The translations under genes were made by a program, and so were the position numbers. From Tenrec ecaudatus (Eukaryota > Chordata > Mammalia > Afrosoricida > Tenrecidae): a stretch of DNA of 64,000 nucleotides. Below the pieces are notes generated by a model. It was not told the origin of the DNA, made no database searches, and worked only from the letters and a program-made list of their open reading frames with translations. This document shows, one piece after another, positions 1 to 12,900 of the stretch (its first letter is position 1; each line of letters begins with the position of its first letter). The stretch lies in the NCBI RefSeq assembly GCF_050624435.1, contig NC_134542.1, positions 107,801,677 to 107,865,676 on the forward strand, in the 5' to 3' direction.

Positions 1-960
1 CACCTCTGAGACACACACCAATATGAACAAACAAAAGTCAAAGAAAACAAGTAAAACCAAAAGTACAGAAAATTTGGGGAACCAGTTCAGGTCCTGCCTT
101 CATCATAGCGGGGGAGGGGGAACCTGCTGACAAAGTTTAAGTGCTCAGTTCAGATTTCTGCCTTTGATCATCTATACTCATCTCTCCTAAGTACCCAGTT
201 TAGTGACCTCTTTCCCCATCCCTCAGTTTTAGGTAGGAGAGTTCTCCAGAGGCTGGTTTCCTTGGTAGTTTCACAAATGAATCTTGGGCTCCCACTGTCA
301 TCCATCACCTTCTGCACACTGGATTCTCACAATGTGGCCTCTAGTGCTGCTCCCTCCTTGGACTTAGGATATATGCATCCTATCCCCCAGGGACTGATGA
401 TGGTGTGCTTCCCCATGTGCACTTAGTTGACATTTTACTTAGATGGCTGCTTGTTTGGAGACAAGTCTTTAAGACCCCCAGACCGATTTTCTCTGCTAGC
501 CGGGCACCATCTAGGTTTTACATAATGCTTTGTTATAGCACCCATATTTTCTGTGCTTCCTTCCTGAGGGTGAGAATCGAGCGAGCAGGGCCATGATGTA
601 AGGACTAATTGTTCTTAAATTGGAGCCAGAATTTAGTGTGGGTTCCAAACCTACTCCTGGATTTTTATTTCCAGTACTTGTGAGTTAATACATGTGTCAC
701 ATCATTCCATAGTTCAATCTTGTCAAACAGAATTGTACGTCTGTTTCCATAATCAGTCTTCAAGCATGTTTTCCCTTTCTGGACTTATTAACATCACCTC
801 CGCCTCATATCCCCACCCTCTAAATCCCACCCTCCATCCCAAACCCTTGTTCTATTTGCATTTTTGTAAGACTGCCAATGTGTATTACATTTGTGATTTA
901 ATGGTAATACTATTACTAAGAAAAGATTCAAATTCAGTAAACTATACAAACATTGCAAGA
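1..960 (-). mobile_element. L1 3' UTR, older afrotherian type, truncated by window edge
   Basis: Read on the minus strand, this carries the L1 3' UTR block that in other copies includes 'ggtgcccggctagc', 'tctgggggtcttaaag' and 'caagcagccatcta'. The same block occurs in sense at 32510-32880, including 'gatgacagtgggagccca' near 280-300. No ORF2 is visible. The boundary near 960 is approximate, and the element continues beyond position 1. The call rests on similarity to the other copies in this window and on recall of afrotherian L1 3' UTRs. Confidence 0.6.
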
Positions 961-2938
961 AAATGAATCATTTTAATTTAGGTCTGAAAACTTTAGCACA
1001 CAGATCAAAAATAGCATTAGAAAAGGTTAATGATATAGTTAATAATTTTGCTTAAACATTATAACAGTAGTGTTTTAGGATTGTAAAATGAGCAGAGAAT
1101 AACAGGAAACTGCTCCTTTCTTGATATGGTTTTGATACTGGCACCTCCAATATTGACGTGGCAGAAGTTTCATTTAGTGCTCAAATGTATTTGTAGGACG
1201 AACACCTTCTGATTTCACCCAGAAGGCACCCTGAAGGGGCCTGATAGAGTTGCTGCCGTTTGAACAACCAATCAGTGAGTTCACTGGGAAGCCCTTCACA
1301 TTTGACAAAACTATTTCCATCATGCTTTATTTTTTATTTCCTCATCTTGAATACTTTGTTCTCAATACCAGAGGATGGGTGCTAAAGCTTTTGATCTTAG
1401 GGAACCTTGGTTTGCCACTTTGAGCATTGGCTTGGATGACGCCATGGCTTGGTGGCTGTTGTAGGCAGATAGCATGGAGGTCGGACTTAAGCTGTCGGAA
1501 TGGTTCGAGAATTGTTTTATGCCCTGGAGTTCTGAGGGCATTTTGTCCTCTGAGCTTCAAACAGGTCTTGAAGTTTCTTCTCTTTATGGAAGACTTAAAA
1601 GTAGTAGAACCACCAAAGTTTATCTGTGACCTTATCGGATTAAACACTTTAACCTTATGAATTGTCATGGTTCACTTTCTCAAAAAAATTAAGAGACTTT
1701 GTGGTTATATGGTCTTCAGTTACGACTTTTTTATTTTCCAATGTTCATCACTAAGAGTGCGAGTGTTAAAATGCTCTTTGATACCTGTTCAAGTGGATTA
1801 ACTAAGAATTATGATCCAGGAGGACAACTTTTATGAGATAATGTGAATGCTAGAGGAATTCTAAAAATATATAAGTCATATTTATGCAAAATGCTGTAAA
1901 TATAACTTTTTTTTTACATTCAGGGATGTCTGGGCATCCTTAGAGCCTTATGTAATTTCCTAAATATCTTCTTCCAGGACAACCATGTAGCATGTCTTTG
2001 TATATTAACAAAACAGTTTCTGATTTATTTATCCTCACTGGAAACTCTGGAGAGAGTCCCGAACAATGAGCTCCTGTGGTAACATGGGCACTAGACAAAG
2101 TATCTAAGGATCTGATAGATCTGGCTCAGAAGGTTTCCAGATAAAATGCTGAACATGCTGGCACATTGCTTTGTGCTCACAGTACCTATTCGTATTTATT
2201 CTCATAAAAAATAGGCCAGAGAGAGATAAGGAAATACTTGTATTTACTTTTTTCTAGATAAAGTTTAACAAAAATATAAAGTATCTAAAACATCTGGCTT
2301 TGAAAATATAATACTTTCTCTCCAGTGCATTATTTCATATCCTTCAGAAGGCAGATGTTCAGACATGATTAGATTGTCATAGATGTGTTAAGGGGAATCC
2401 CTGTGAATTAAAAAGAAGAGGGACTCAGGGGCAGTGGGGGAGCTGAAGATATGACAAATGTGAAGGGTAGAGGGAAGGAAATCATTGGATAAGTAGGGTT
2501 CAAGGCTCCGGCGAGGTTGTAGGAATACTTAGAGAGAGCCATGTCTCCCAGTAAAGAAGTTCTGAATTTTACAGGACCGAGTGTGTTTTACTATTCGTAT
2601 TGTGCTCACATATTAGCTGAGCATAATATATTGGATTCAAGACCTTGGTATAAATATGATGATAGCTCCAGAGTCAAGCAGATAAGGTCATTATCAATTA
2701 TACACCCTACAACAGGCAATTAGTCACGCGTGCTCATGACCAATTCCCTCCGTTGCCTGAACTGCACAGATGTGCATCTCCATCCAGGTTCAGAGAGCAG
2801 CTTCTCTCTCGTTCCCCCAGGCCTCTTCCCCGAGGAGAAGGCTTATAAAGCAGTGGTTAGTGAGATGAACTACAGGTCAACCATGACTGTAGCCTAATTC
2901 AAAGCTGCCAGTGTTTTGCCTCTCTCCCTTCTCTTTTA
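961..2938. other. unique sequence, no gene recognised
   Basis: AT-rich intergenic or intronic sequence. A 108-codon minus-strand frame (1342-1668) overlaps a 77-codon plus-strand frame (1427-1660). Neither matches a family I know and neither has exon boundaries I can defend. No repeat family was recognised. Confidence 0.5.
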
Positions 2939-2939
2939 A

Positions 2940-3065
2940 ACCAAACTCAGCGCCACCGAGTCCATTCTGACTTTTAACCACCTGGCCAGACAGACTATGC
3001 TCCTGGGTGTATGAGACTGTAATTCCTCCTGAGAGGAGAATGGTGTCTTTCCGTATTCAGCTCCA
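2940..3065 (-). mobile_element. AfroSINE fragment
   Basis: The segment has the antisense AfroSINE pattern: 'gccaccgagtccattctgac' (normally 'gccat/cgag tc.attc.gac'), then 'tatgagactgtaattc' and a decayed agaggagaatg block. Only the tRNA-unrelated 3' part is present, and it is strongly diverged. Confidence 0.6.
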
Positions 3066-3120
3066 TTGCTCAGTATGAGCTCCACTCATGCTCATCTTCA
3101 GTTCTGCAGGTCTTGGTGGT

Positions 3121-3650
3121 TGCTATGGGCTAAATTATTCACCCCGCCTCCCTGGCCGAGATGTGTGTCCACTTGGATGGGCCATGATTCTCATACTACG
3201 GAATTTCCCTCCATTCTGTAAAATGATGTCATTATTCTATGCGTTGTTCATCTTCACTTTATGATGTCACTGTGAGGTTCATGAAGGATTAGGGGCAGCT
3301 GTCTTCATGAAGCAGGATGAGATCTACAGGATTAGATACAGTTTGAGTCAGTCTCTTTTAAGATATAAAAGTGCTAAACAGGTGAGCTCAGATGGGAAAA
3401 CCTTACTCCCAGAAAGAAGAACCCAAGTACCTTACTCCAAGGAAGAAGAACCCAAGTTTTCTGTGCTGAGAAACTCTTCTCTCTGCTTCACCTTCCTGCT
3501 GTTGAGGCAGTCGGAGAGCTGCTAGAGCCACGCGGAGACCCATGAGCACCCTAGAGATGCTTCCACCACCACTGGACCCACGCTTCAGTCCATAAATCTT
3601 CTTGTGTCCACATGTCATATGGTGACTCACTGTTGACCTCGATTGATGCT
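3121..3650 (+). mobile_element. ERVL-MaLR-type solo LTR
   Basis: The segment opens with 'tgctatgggctaaattattc', close to the TG-CTATGG-CTGAATT start of MaLR LTRs. It continues with the usual 'gggccatgattctc' region and a purine-rich middle, and ends in a T-rich polyadenylation-like tail near 3600-3650. It is about 530 bp, and no internal retroviral sequence flanks it. Two 21-bp-spaced near repeats of 'aagaagaacccaagt' lie at 3413-3455. The family assignment is from recall of consensus starts. Confidence 0.5.
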
Positions 3651-4949
3651 AAGTTATCTATTCAAAGGCAGCCATTGTCAGATTGAGATTGGTAAGGAGC
3701 AGCCTGTGATCTGGAATTGACCTGGGCTCCATCACTGTGCCCACTGCCTTCATGTGCTCCTGGTTTTGTTCCAGGAGGCCCAGGGAGAAAGGTTGGCTCA
3801 GTAATTTTCAGTAGTTGTTTTTCCATGATGGGTGCTTTCTGGGAGGCATTACAATGTGGCACAAAACCCTTCCAACTCTGTGCCCACTCCTATAAGCTGA
3901 TCAACATACTTCTATTCCAGACCATCTTATCTCGGGCCTCCCTATCCTTTCCCTCTTAAGCACCTGACCAGACAGATAACCAAACTATTGCAGACAACCC
4001 GGGAATCTATTCATTCCTTGTCTCCGGACAGTATTTCTCCTTCTATGAAGGTTGATGGACCAGTGCATCACTTACAGCTCTGCCCATTACGAGCAATTTC
4101 CTTTGCACTGTCTTCCAAGACCGCCTATGATATGGCTATAATAGAATTGCCTTGACTTTTGGGCATTCATCTGTGTTCCAAATGGATCTACTCATAAACG
4201 TCTTGAGAGGGCTTGAATCTGTTGTGTGAGAAAACTAGAGGGGCAGAATATGGTAGTTAAAGCAAGCAAACAAACAACCACCAGCTCATCGATTGTTTGG
4301 CCCTCCTCATGCAAATGATAATTTGTTGTCCATTTATCATGAGTCTGGATGGGAACATATTTGCTTCAACCAATAGCAGAAATGATCCTATATGGTTTCT
4401 GAAGACAGTTTATAAAAACCCACATTGTTTCCTTGGCTGTGTTGCAATGCACACTCCCAGTCTTAACTCTAGAAACTCAGTTGTTGTGTGAATCCCTGGC
4501 CGCAGAGAGAAGTCTCAGGTAGGTCCTCTGGTTGGTAACCTCAGCGGAGCCAATTCTCATGGCCATTCATCCCACCACTGAAGCTGCAGATGGTACTTAC
4601 TCACCTGTCTTTCTCAGCATTCACTGCTGAAGTCCACCCAGTGATGTGATGGAAAATAAGTCGGGTAAATGCCAAGACATCATGACAGAGCAGTTCTACT
4701 CTGTAACCAATGGGACTTGTAGGAGCCACGATCAACTTAATGACAACTGACAGCATCCCTTTGCATTGGTTATGTACAGGCAAGGCCAGAGATGTTGATG
4801 AAGCAGATACACTTTCCCACTGTGTCTGGTCCCAAGTCATGGTCTGGTCTACAGAATCCATATGAACGATAGAATGGTGGGGTTTTATACACTATGGTAA
4901 GAGTGGTTTGCTGTATAGCAGTAGGGTCTAAAACGTTTTATAATATTTC
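3651..4949. other. unique sequence, no gene recognised
   Basis: Mixed-composition sequence without an identifiable exon, RNA gene or named repeat. The open frames are short and overlap on opposite strands, as expected by chance. Confidence 0.45.
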
Positions 4950-5100
4950 TTTTTTTAACATTTTATTAGGGGCTCATACAACTCTTATCACAGTCCATAC
5001 ATATACATACATCAATTGTTTAAAGCACATCCACACATTCCCTGCCCCAATCATTCTCAAAGCATTTGCTCTCCACTTAAGCCCTTTTCATCAGGTCCTC
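4950..5100 (-). mobile_element. L1 3' end, younger subfamily
   Basis: On the minus strand the element ends in 'cctaataaaatgtt' followed by an A-run (the plus strand shows the T-rich start near 4950). The plus strand reads 'ggggctcatacaactcttat' just inside. It keeps the 'gcatttgctctccacttaag' block seen in all young copies here and stops near 5100, so it is a severely 5'-truncated copy of about 150 bp. Confidence 0.85.
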
Positions 5101-8100
5101 TTTTTTTTTAAATTTATATTATTTCTTATTGTAAAAGCTAAAAACAAAAAGATTAAGTCAAAAGCTGTTTGTAATTTACAAAATCTATTTTATATTCCGC
5201 GCTATACTACCTTCATGTGTATATGTGTATGTGTATGAAGTCACAGTACTCTCAAGTCTTTAATTTTTAAACTGTATGTTTTATATCTTCCCTAGTTTCA
5301 GTTGAGGAACTTAAGAGAGATGCTTAAACATGGTGCTTCCCAGAAGATATTTTCTTAACATTACATATAATAAGACTACAGAGCCACGTGATTTCTCATT
5401 CACCAACTAAAATATAGTCAGTTTCTGTCTACTATGCTTTTTCTTTTGAGTAGCAATATTTCTAAAGCTCAATGTGCCATTTAGGCTCTCAAATGGCCTT
5501 TGAGCAGACTGCGATGATGGAACAAACTTGTATTCCGTGAAATCTCGCTGACAGCTGAGAGCGGAGCATTGCCTTTTCTATCCTCAAGGTAACATAGCTG
5601 CTGAGACACAACTGCTCATTTATCTTATGGTGGTGATCCGTCTGTGATTGACAGGTTTAATTAGAAGCCTCGATTCATACAATATGATAGCACTTTCTAC
5701 CAGCATTGCAGCCTAAAACATCTTTTTAGCAATTCTATAAGAAGAGCATACCATTTTTGGAGATGACTCGACACACGCTGCGCACATTGTTGTTTGCTTG
5801 GATGGAAAGCTCCTGTTGGGGTAGAAGAATATCCTTTGGAAGTGTGAAGATGCTGCTCTTGTGTTTTCACAGTGTCTCCCGGGACCACAGTACTTCTGCT
5901 CTAAAGGTATGATGTGTTTTGAAATTGGCAAAGATAAATAATTGTGTGTATGTAATATTTTTATTGTATTTCGAGCACAGTGCATTTCAGGTGCATAGAT
6001 TTATGTTTTGATGAAAAGTTTTTCCCCATCTTCCCAACAGAGGTAATTCATAATGGGATAGAGAAATCAGGAGAGAAATGGCATCTGGGAGGAAATATGG
6101 TGCTTGGTTACAAAGTTAAGATAAAATACCATATTTTGTTAGGTACTCAAAATATCTAGAAAAATCAGTGCTCATTTTTTCCCTATAGTATGACATGTGT
6201 TAAGTCTCTGAACAGATTTTTTCACACAGCAATATCTTCAAAAATGTTAAACTTCAAACTGGATAATTGCAGTGTATATTTGTCTTTTAGCATTTCAATT
6301 AGGATCTGTTAATCTTGAACAAGTGCAACTTATTTTGTATGCAGAAGGAGAAAGCAGAATTACAGGAAGTATGAAACCATTCTTTTTGTTCTTGATAAAA
6401 TGACGAAGGAGTGTACAAAGTGCTTCCTTCACTTTTCTGGCATTTCTCTTAGAACACGAGGCTTTCCATCCTACCGAGAGTGATAAATGACTGAGCAGGC
6501 TTCCTGTCCTTTCTTGTAGCAGGTGGGTTGTATCAGAGACACCCGTTTTCTCAAATTGCCCAAGGAAAAGACAGCATGGAAATTACAATTATGTTTTCTG
6601 CTGTCTGTATCCCAGTACAATATTTTGAATTTGTCTCTCTTTAGACATTCTGCAATTTAGGGAACACATGTTTTAAAACCTAAATTTAAAGCTGGAAGGT
6701 AAGTACAAGATCTGGAAAAGCCCAAACGAGTTGCTTTGGGGAGTAGAGAGAAGTAGGGAGTGGGTGGTGAGGGATCCACTTGAAGCATCAGCTTAAAACA
6801 TAGAATGTGTTAAACACAGCAGGGCAGATACAACTCAGAATTTCTATCAAAAATGATCTGGACATGGTATGAAGTATTCATAATTTTCAGTGTTTTATAA
6901 GACTTTAAATGTTTTGTTCGGTGCTGACTGTCATTCCATGTGACCTGGAGGGGCCTGGAGAACTCTGGGAAAATATGTTATTTCTGATGACTTCTTCACC
7001 CCGTACCAAGTACCTGGTAACTGTAGAAATCAGATTGAAACTCTTCTCTGAATATTAGATTCAATCTTACAATAAAGAAGGCTTAACCTTAAACAAGAGG
7101 AATATTAGTGTTTTGCTTAAGAAAGAGGCTTAAATGATATGCTTGAAAATCATGCCTTCTCTACACTGAGGAGCACATCAAAATGCATCATCACCCTATA
7201 GAATCACATTGACGGAGTCTTTCAGAAAAATGCCAAGAATTGGGGCTCCAGCATGCTATTCTGAGAATTGTGCTTTTTCCCTTAAAACCCTCATGCTTAG
7301 ACACAAACTCATCTATCAGAATCTTATTTCCAAATGTACTTGTTGCCATGACATTTTTGGGTTTTATCTTTGCCATTACCCGGAGAGTGAGTGCATCCTT
7401 CATTTGTACAAAGCAGGCTCCACATCACCACATCATTTGTAACCATTATCTAGGGTGTGTGAAACAATAAGCCCTGGGAAGACATCAGCCTTTGGCAGAT
7501 GGTTTCTATAGGCCCTACACGCTATAGCTATAGTGTAAGGCAGTGCTAGTGGAAAATAGCCATGGGAACAGACGTGTGCATCACGAGGCTCCTTCTGTAG
7601 ACAGTATTCATCCCCAAATATATGTGCCTGCTTGCCGAAAGCCAGTGAGATTTATACCTTCCCTTACTTTGAAGAAATAGGTGGCGTTCTAGGCCCGGGA
7701 TTTTGTCAGGCCTGCTCCTGTTTGAAGACATCATTTCTGATCACATCATATTTATAGTTCTTGGAATCCTTATTTTCCAATGTAGGGCAATAACAATTAA
7801 GAACAGAAACGAGACACCAAGTGATAACTCAATGTAAGTCTATCTATGCTGAGTTGATTCATAAAGATGATCTACTTTACATATTGACTGTTGATTAAAT
7901 GCCGCCAGAAAATAACATTATTGTACGGTCCCTGATGTTTTAAAATGATCAGGTAGAAGGAGCTGATTCATACTTGAGGGGAGGGAGAAAATCCTAGAAC
8001 GAGGACAGGAGAAAAACATCAGACTTTGTCGGAGACAGAGAAAGCCGTGGGTTGTGGACAGGTACTCACTCACTCGCGGTGAATGGACGCTAGTCATCCA

Positions 8101-8385
8101 CAGGAGGGAGAGGAGGCATCAAGGAACCTGTAAAGGTGAATCATTGCGTGGGTAGGAGGGCGCCGGTTGTTGATTAGTAAACGCTTGAATACAAAGTTGA
8201 TGATCCAAGAGTAAACCCCAACCTTTTCTTCAATGAAAGAGTGGGATTAAACTTTTTTTTCTTTGTTTAGAAACATTGGGAATTTACTCCAGCCCTCCAA
8301 CTATACCAGTCTGAGTCGTAGGGTGGCTTGCATGGTGAGGGACTCAAATACAAAACAAACAGCAGTTCAAACACAGCCACGCCCG
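5101..8385. other. mostly unique sequence with a candidate conserved block at 5420-5720
   Basis: No gene or RNA was recognised. Position 5420-5720 is non-repetitive, of balanced composition and includes 'gattgacaggtttaattaga', which resembles vertebrate conserved non-coding DNA; that is a judgement of texture only. A small palindrome-like string 'cgctatagctatagtg' lies at 7519-7534. Confidence 0.35.
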
Positions 8386-9420
8386 GAGGGACCTTAGAAG
8401 GAAGTGTTGGCCATTTACGTCCAAAGGATCACAGCCACGAGAAGGTGAAGCAACAGTTCTCGGTATTCACAGATAACCACGATAGTAATCAACAGGGATA
8501 TATACGGCTATGTCAGATGGATCTTGACTGAAAGCAGCGCACGCCAGGGGGAAAATTTTATTTGTGTTTCTTTGAACTATGCAAAGGAATTTAATCTGTG
8601 GATCATAACAAACTGTGGAGAAAAAATAGCAGTGCTAGAACACTTCATTGTGCTCTCGAGGAACCAGTAAATGGAACGAGAGGCAGTACTGCAAACAGTA
8701 CAACAGAATCTTGGCATGGTTCAAAATAAGGAAAGATGTGAATCTGGGTTGTATCCTGTTACCATACTTATTAAATATGCATGCTGAGAAGATAATCAGG
8801 GAAGGTGGATGACATGAAGAAGAACATGGTACCAGGACTGGAGGAAGGCTTATTAACAACGCGCAGTATGCAGATGGCACAAGCTTGCTTGCTGAAAGAG
8901 GGAGTACTCAAGCAGCCCTCAGCATGAATTACAGATCAATGTAAAGAAAACCAACATCTCCACAACTGTACCAATAGCTAACATCATGATAGAGGGAGAA
9001 AATACTGAATTTGTCAAGGGTCTTGTCTTACTTTGATCCATCATCAATGCTCATGGAAGCAGCAGGGCAGAGATCAAAACGTGTGCGTTGTATTTGTTAA
9101 ATCTTCAGCACAAGACCTCTTTAAAGTGCTGAAAAGAAAGGAGGTTACTTTGAGGGCTCCAGTGCACCTGACCCACCTGCATGTGAAAGCCGTACACGAG
9201 TAAGGAAGGCTAAAGAAGAATCGATGCATTTGAATTATGAAGCTTGGGAAGAATTTGGAAAGTACCATGGATTGCCAAATAACGAGCAAATCTATCTTGT
9301 AAGACATACAGCCAGAATGCTCCTGAAAGGCATGGATGGTGAGACTTTGTTGCATGTACTCTGGGCTTATCAGGAGAGAATAAACCCCGGAGGACAACGC
9401 GCTTGGTAAAGGGGAGGGGC
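8386..9420 (+). mobile_element. RTE (BovB-clade) LINE, ORF2 reverse-transcriptase part, degraded
   Basis: RTE retrotransposons encode one endonuclease-reverse transcriptase protein. Translated in shifting frames, the segment shows the RT block 'ELCK/AKEFN..VDHNKLW' near 8565-8620 (motif A region) and 'INNAQYADGTSLLAES' near 8850-8900. The catalytic YADD is read as Y-A-D-G at 8867-8878, so the second Asp is lost. Stops and frameshifts are frequent. Downstream, to about 9420, lies the usual C-terminal region with a 'gaagcttgggaagaatttgg' tract. It is a dead copy. Confidence 0.75.
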
Positions 9421-9699
9421 TACAGAAAGAGTAAGGTCCTCCACAGATTCGACAGGCCCAGTGGATTTAAAGATGGGTTCAAATATAAAAACAATCGTGA
9501 CAGTGTGTGCCATGGGGCTGTTTAAAGAGCTACCAGGAATCAAAGCAGATCTGACAGTTCCTAACCCAACAAATACAGCAATGCCGTTCTGGTTGTAGGC
9601 TGCCAAGCTAATGGAGGCTTTCGCGACCACCTAGCACAGAGTGGGATTGGAAACACTCTCCAGTCTGAGTCCTGATGGGAAAGCAGGGAAGGACTCAGC

Positions 9700-9850
9700 T
9701 GATACTAAAAAGGTGTGCGGCTTGAACCCACCAACCTCTCTCCCACACACAGAGATGTCAGTGTTTCTCTATCGGGAAATCCTGCTCCATTCTGCGTGGT
9801 CACTGGACGCTGAAATGGACTGAATGGCACCGGTGTTGATCCTGATGGAG
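9700..9850 (+). mobile_element. AfroSINE, partial and diverged
   Basis: A B-box-like 'gtgcggcttgaacccaccaa' at 9714-9733 corresponds to the AfroSINE 'ggt..gcagttcgaacccacc' segment, followed by a 'cctgctccattctgcgtggt' tail piece. The 5' A-box part is poor. Confidence 0.45.
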
Positions 9851-10465
9851 CTCTTTTCTCCAGTGCAGCTACTTGGGGCTTCATGCCTCGCATATTTTAT
9901 ACACAATCAAATGCTTCACCATTCACCTGGGCTCCTTTGAGTACAGCGATAACAATAGGACAATTAGTGGGGATTTGCGGTTGGACATAATTTTAAAAAT
10001 AAAATATTTACGTATTTGGCCAATTTCACATGATACCATTATAATAATACTTGATTTGTGTTTACAAAATGTTGAGTTTAAAGGGAAAATATTCAGTAAT
10101 TTTGGGGAATACTCCCTGAACTTCTCACCAAGCAGGATGTATATAATCCATCACATGAGATTCATCTTTGCTCTGGATCCGTGTCATTATTTTCATGGTC
10201 TTTGCATTTATGTCTATTATTTACTGTGCTTCCTTGAGTTAAATTCCTACATGCGAGAGCAACTTACCTTAATAGCAGTGTCCTAAGTTAAGTAAGAAAA
10301 AGAGATGAATGTCCCAGATACTATGTGGTTTGTTGGTATTTTCTGTTGTATTCTGACCTAAGGATTTTGCAGTTTTAGTTCTAAGTCCTAAAATTAAAAC
10401 AAAAATAAATTATATCTAAGTCAAAATCAGCTATAAAAAATAATAAGCAATAAAGATGGACATGG
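9851..10465. other. AT-rich sequence, no gene recognised
   Basis: A 137-codon plus-strand frame (9873-10286) is open here. It is rich in I, L, Y and F as expected from AT-rich DNA, shows no recognisable domain, and has no splice or start context worth defending. I do not call it a gene. Confidence 0.4.
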
Positions 10466-10469
10466 GTTT

Positions 10470-11345
10470 ATTGCTACAAAAATCATATCAGTGGGTGCTC
10501 ACCTTCCTGATGTGATCACTGAAGATAAATGTATACATAAGCAAATGCAGTGAAGAAAGCTGATGGTGCCCAGCTATCAAAAGATATAACATCTGGGGTC
10601 TAAAAGGTTTGAAGATAAACAAGCGACCATCTAGCTCAGAAGCAACAAAGTTCACATGGAGAAGCATACCAGCCTGTGTGACTATGAGGAGTTGAAGGGA
10701 TCAGGCATCAGAGAACAAAAAATCCTATCATTTTGAATGAGGGTGAGTATAGAGTGGATACTCAAAGCCCATCTGTAAGCAACTGAACACCCCCTTACAG
10801 AAAGGTCGCGGGGATGAGATGAGCCAGTCAGGGTGCAGGGTAGCAATGATGAAACAACACAATTTTCTTCTAGTTATTAAGTGTTTCCTCCCTCCACTAT
10901 CATGATCCCAATTCTAGCTTACAAATCCGGTTAGACCAGAGGATGTATATTGGTACAGATAGGAATTGGAAACACAGGGAATCCAGGACAGACGATCCCT
11001 TCAGGACCAGTGGAAAGAGTGGTGATACCTGGAGGGTAGAGGGAAGGTGGGGGTAGAAAGGGGGAACCAATTACAAGGGTCTACATAGAACCTTCTCCCT
11101 GGGGGATGGAGAACAGAACAATGGGTGAAGGAAGACATCAGACAGTGTAAGATATGACATGAGGGTGGGAGGAGCAGAGTGGGAGGGGATAAATGAGGAG
11201 CTGATATCAAGGGCTCAAATAGAAAGAAAATGCTTTGAGAATGATAATGGCAACATATATACAAATGTGCTTGACACAATGGATGTATGTGTGGAGCATG
11301 ATAAGAATTGTACAAGCCCCCAATAAAATGATTAAAAATATGAAG
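10470..11345 (+). mobile_element. L1 3' UTR, younger subfamily, 5'-truncated
   Basis: Blocks occur in the standard order: 'gtgctcaccttcctgatg', 'aagaaagctgatggtgccca', 'ggccatctagctcagaag'-like, the polypurine region with 'ggaaggtgggggtagaaagg' near 11043, then 'aatgtgcttgacacaatgg' and the terminal 'cccccaataaaatgatt' plus A-rich tail. It has no coding content. The apparent reading frames on the opposite strand are products of the polypurine tract. Confidence 0.85.
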
Positions 11346-12105
11346 AGAATAAAATATTAGCATTAAATTTTATTTTAACATATATGTAGAGTAAACATAT
11401 TTTAGCTAAATAAGAAATGTTGCATAGGAAAAAATTTATGAGATTTTAACACATCTAATCAAAGTTCTTCTAAGAGGGAAAATTCTGCTTTGAAAAATAA
11501 ATGCATCATCAAAAATATTTTTTCCATATGTGCCAGTAACAATGGGTGCGCTTACTAGTCTGAGAGCTCTTTTAATTAGCTGACATGTTGTAATTCCCTA
11601 TGTTTGTATACAGTGAGGTTTTATCACATTAATAAAATAAAAATCAATGATTGCCCATACCATGAATAAAATACTCTGAAGCAGACTGGAAAATATTATG
11701 GCAAATATCCATTTTACTTTTCTAAGTTCAATGGTGATAGTACCCTATATCTGGTATGAGTATAAACCATCAATATTTGGATGTCTGTTGAAGAACTTGC
11801 ATGTTTCAGCTTCTCACATATGCTGCAGGTCTCCCCAGAAATGCTCTCTTCCCAAATGTCTACTGGAGAGCCACAAAGGACATTCGATATTCTAAACTCA
11901 TTAACAACACTGTTCCAAAGATCCATGATGCCTGAATGAAATGGTAAGTCATGGATCTAAATGTTTGAACATCCCTGAACAATGCTAATAGCTTTAAGGA
12001 GAAAGTGAACTTAACAATCCCTGATGCTACTCTTGAATTGTCTAGAGTAGAAATAAACAAATAATACTTTTCTATTTAAATTTAGTGTAAGATAAAATAA
12101 TGATT
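11346..12105. other. AT-rich unique sequence
   Basis: No repeat, RNA gene or exon was recognised. Confidence 0.4.
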
Positions 12106-12109
12106 TCTA

Positions 12110-12318
12110 AATTATTAAGGGTTCATGTGGGAGGGGTAATGGGGTGGGAGCGGGGAGGAGATAAAGGAAAATGTGGAGCTTATTCCAGGAACCCAAGTGG
12201 AAAGCGAATTTTGAGAGTGATGAGGGCAACAGATGTATAACTGTGCTTTCCACAATTGATGTGTGTATGGATTGTGATGAGTTGTATGAGCCCCAATAAA
12301 ATGATTTCAAAAAAATTT
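12110..12318 (+). mobile_element. L1 3' end, younger subfamily
   Basis: The last ~200 bp of the L1: G-rich 'gtgggagcggggaggag', 'cacaattgatgtgtgtatgg', and the end 'gagccccaataaaatgattt' followed by an A-run. It is 5'-truncated inside the polypurine tract. Confidence 0.85.
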
Positions 12319-12702
12319 ATTTCTTTATAGCACCTATCACTCATAAGTATTATATTTAGCCTCAACTATTACTGTCTTCATTTTAAAAGTCAAAAAGGTA
12401 GTCTCACTAGGCAATTGTATCGGGGGAAGGAGGTGGCATTTCAGGAAAGTAATGTATCAAAATGAAATAAAACTAAAGAAGTTGGAACTGTCAGCATGTC
12501 ATTTTAAGCTATTTTTATATCAAATGTGATTTTACTGAATACCTACTTAGTAAATAGGTGGTACACGACTATATAGATGAATTAGACATGATCCTTTAAC
12601 TGAGAGATGATTTATTAGAATGTTGGGAATATCCACAATTATACAAGTATCACTGAACCCATAGAACCATTAGGATGACTTAGAAGTATCTATAAAACAT
12701 TT

Positions 12703-12900
12703 ATATTCATTGCCATCAAGTTGATGCAGACTCACAGTGACCCTGTAAGACAGAGTGTGCGTTTATGAGACTGTAACTCTTGAGGAAATTAAAGAGGGGC
12801 CCTGCCTCTTTCCCACGGAGTAGCTAATGGTTTCAAATTGCTAACCTTGAAGTTAGCAGCACAACACCAGTCCACTGCACCTTTAGGGCTCCTAGGTACA
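12703..12900 (-). mobile_element. AfroSINE, near full length
   Basis: The antisense copy starts with 'tgccatcaagttgatgcaga' and 'ctcacagtgaccctgtaaga' and passes the 'tatgagactgtaactct' block. It ends with the reverse of the tRNA-like head ('cagtccactgcacctttagg', 'gggctcctagg'). The tRNA-derived B-box reverse is near 12833-12850. This is a diagnostic afrotherian repeat. Confidence 0.85.

Noticed and set aside
1342-1668. 108-codon minus-strand frame
   Set aside because: It overlaps a 77-codon plus-strand frame and shows no recognised domain; chance is the simplest reading.
9873-10286. 137-codon plus-strand frame
   Set aside because: AT-rich, I/L/Y/F-biased product with no family resemblance or splice context; likely chance.
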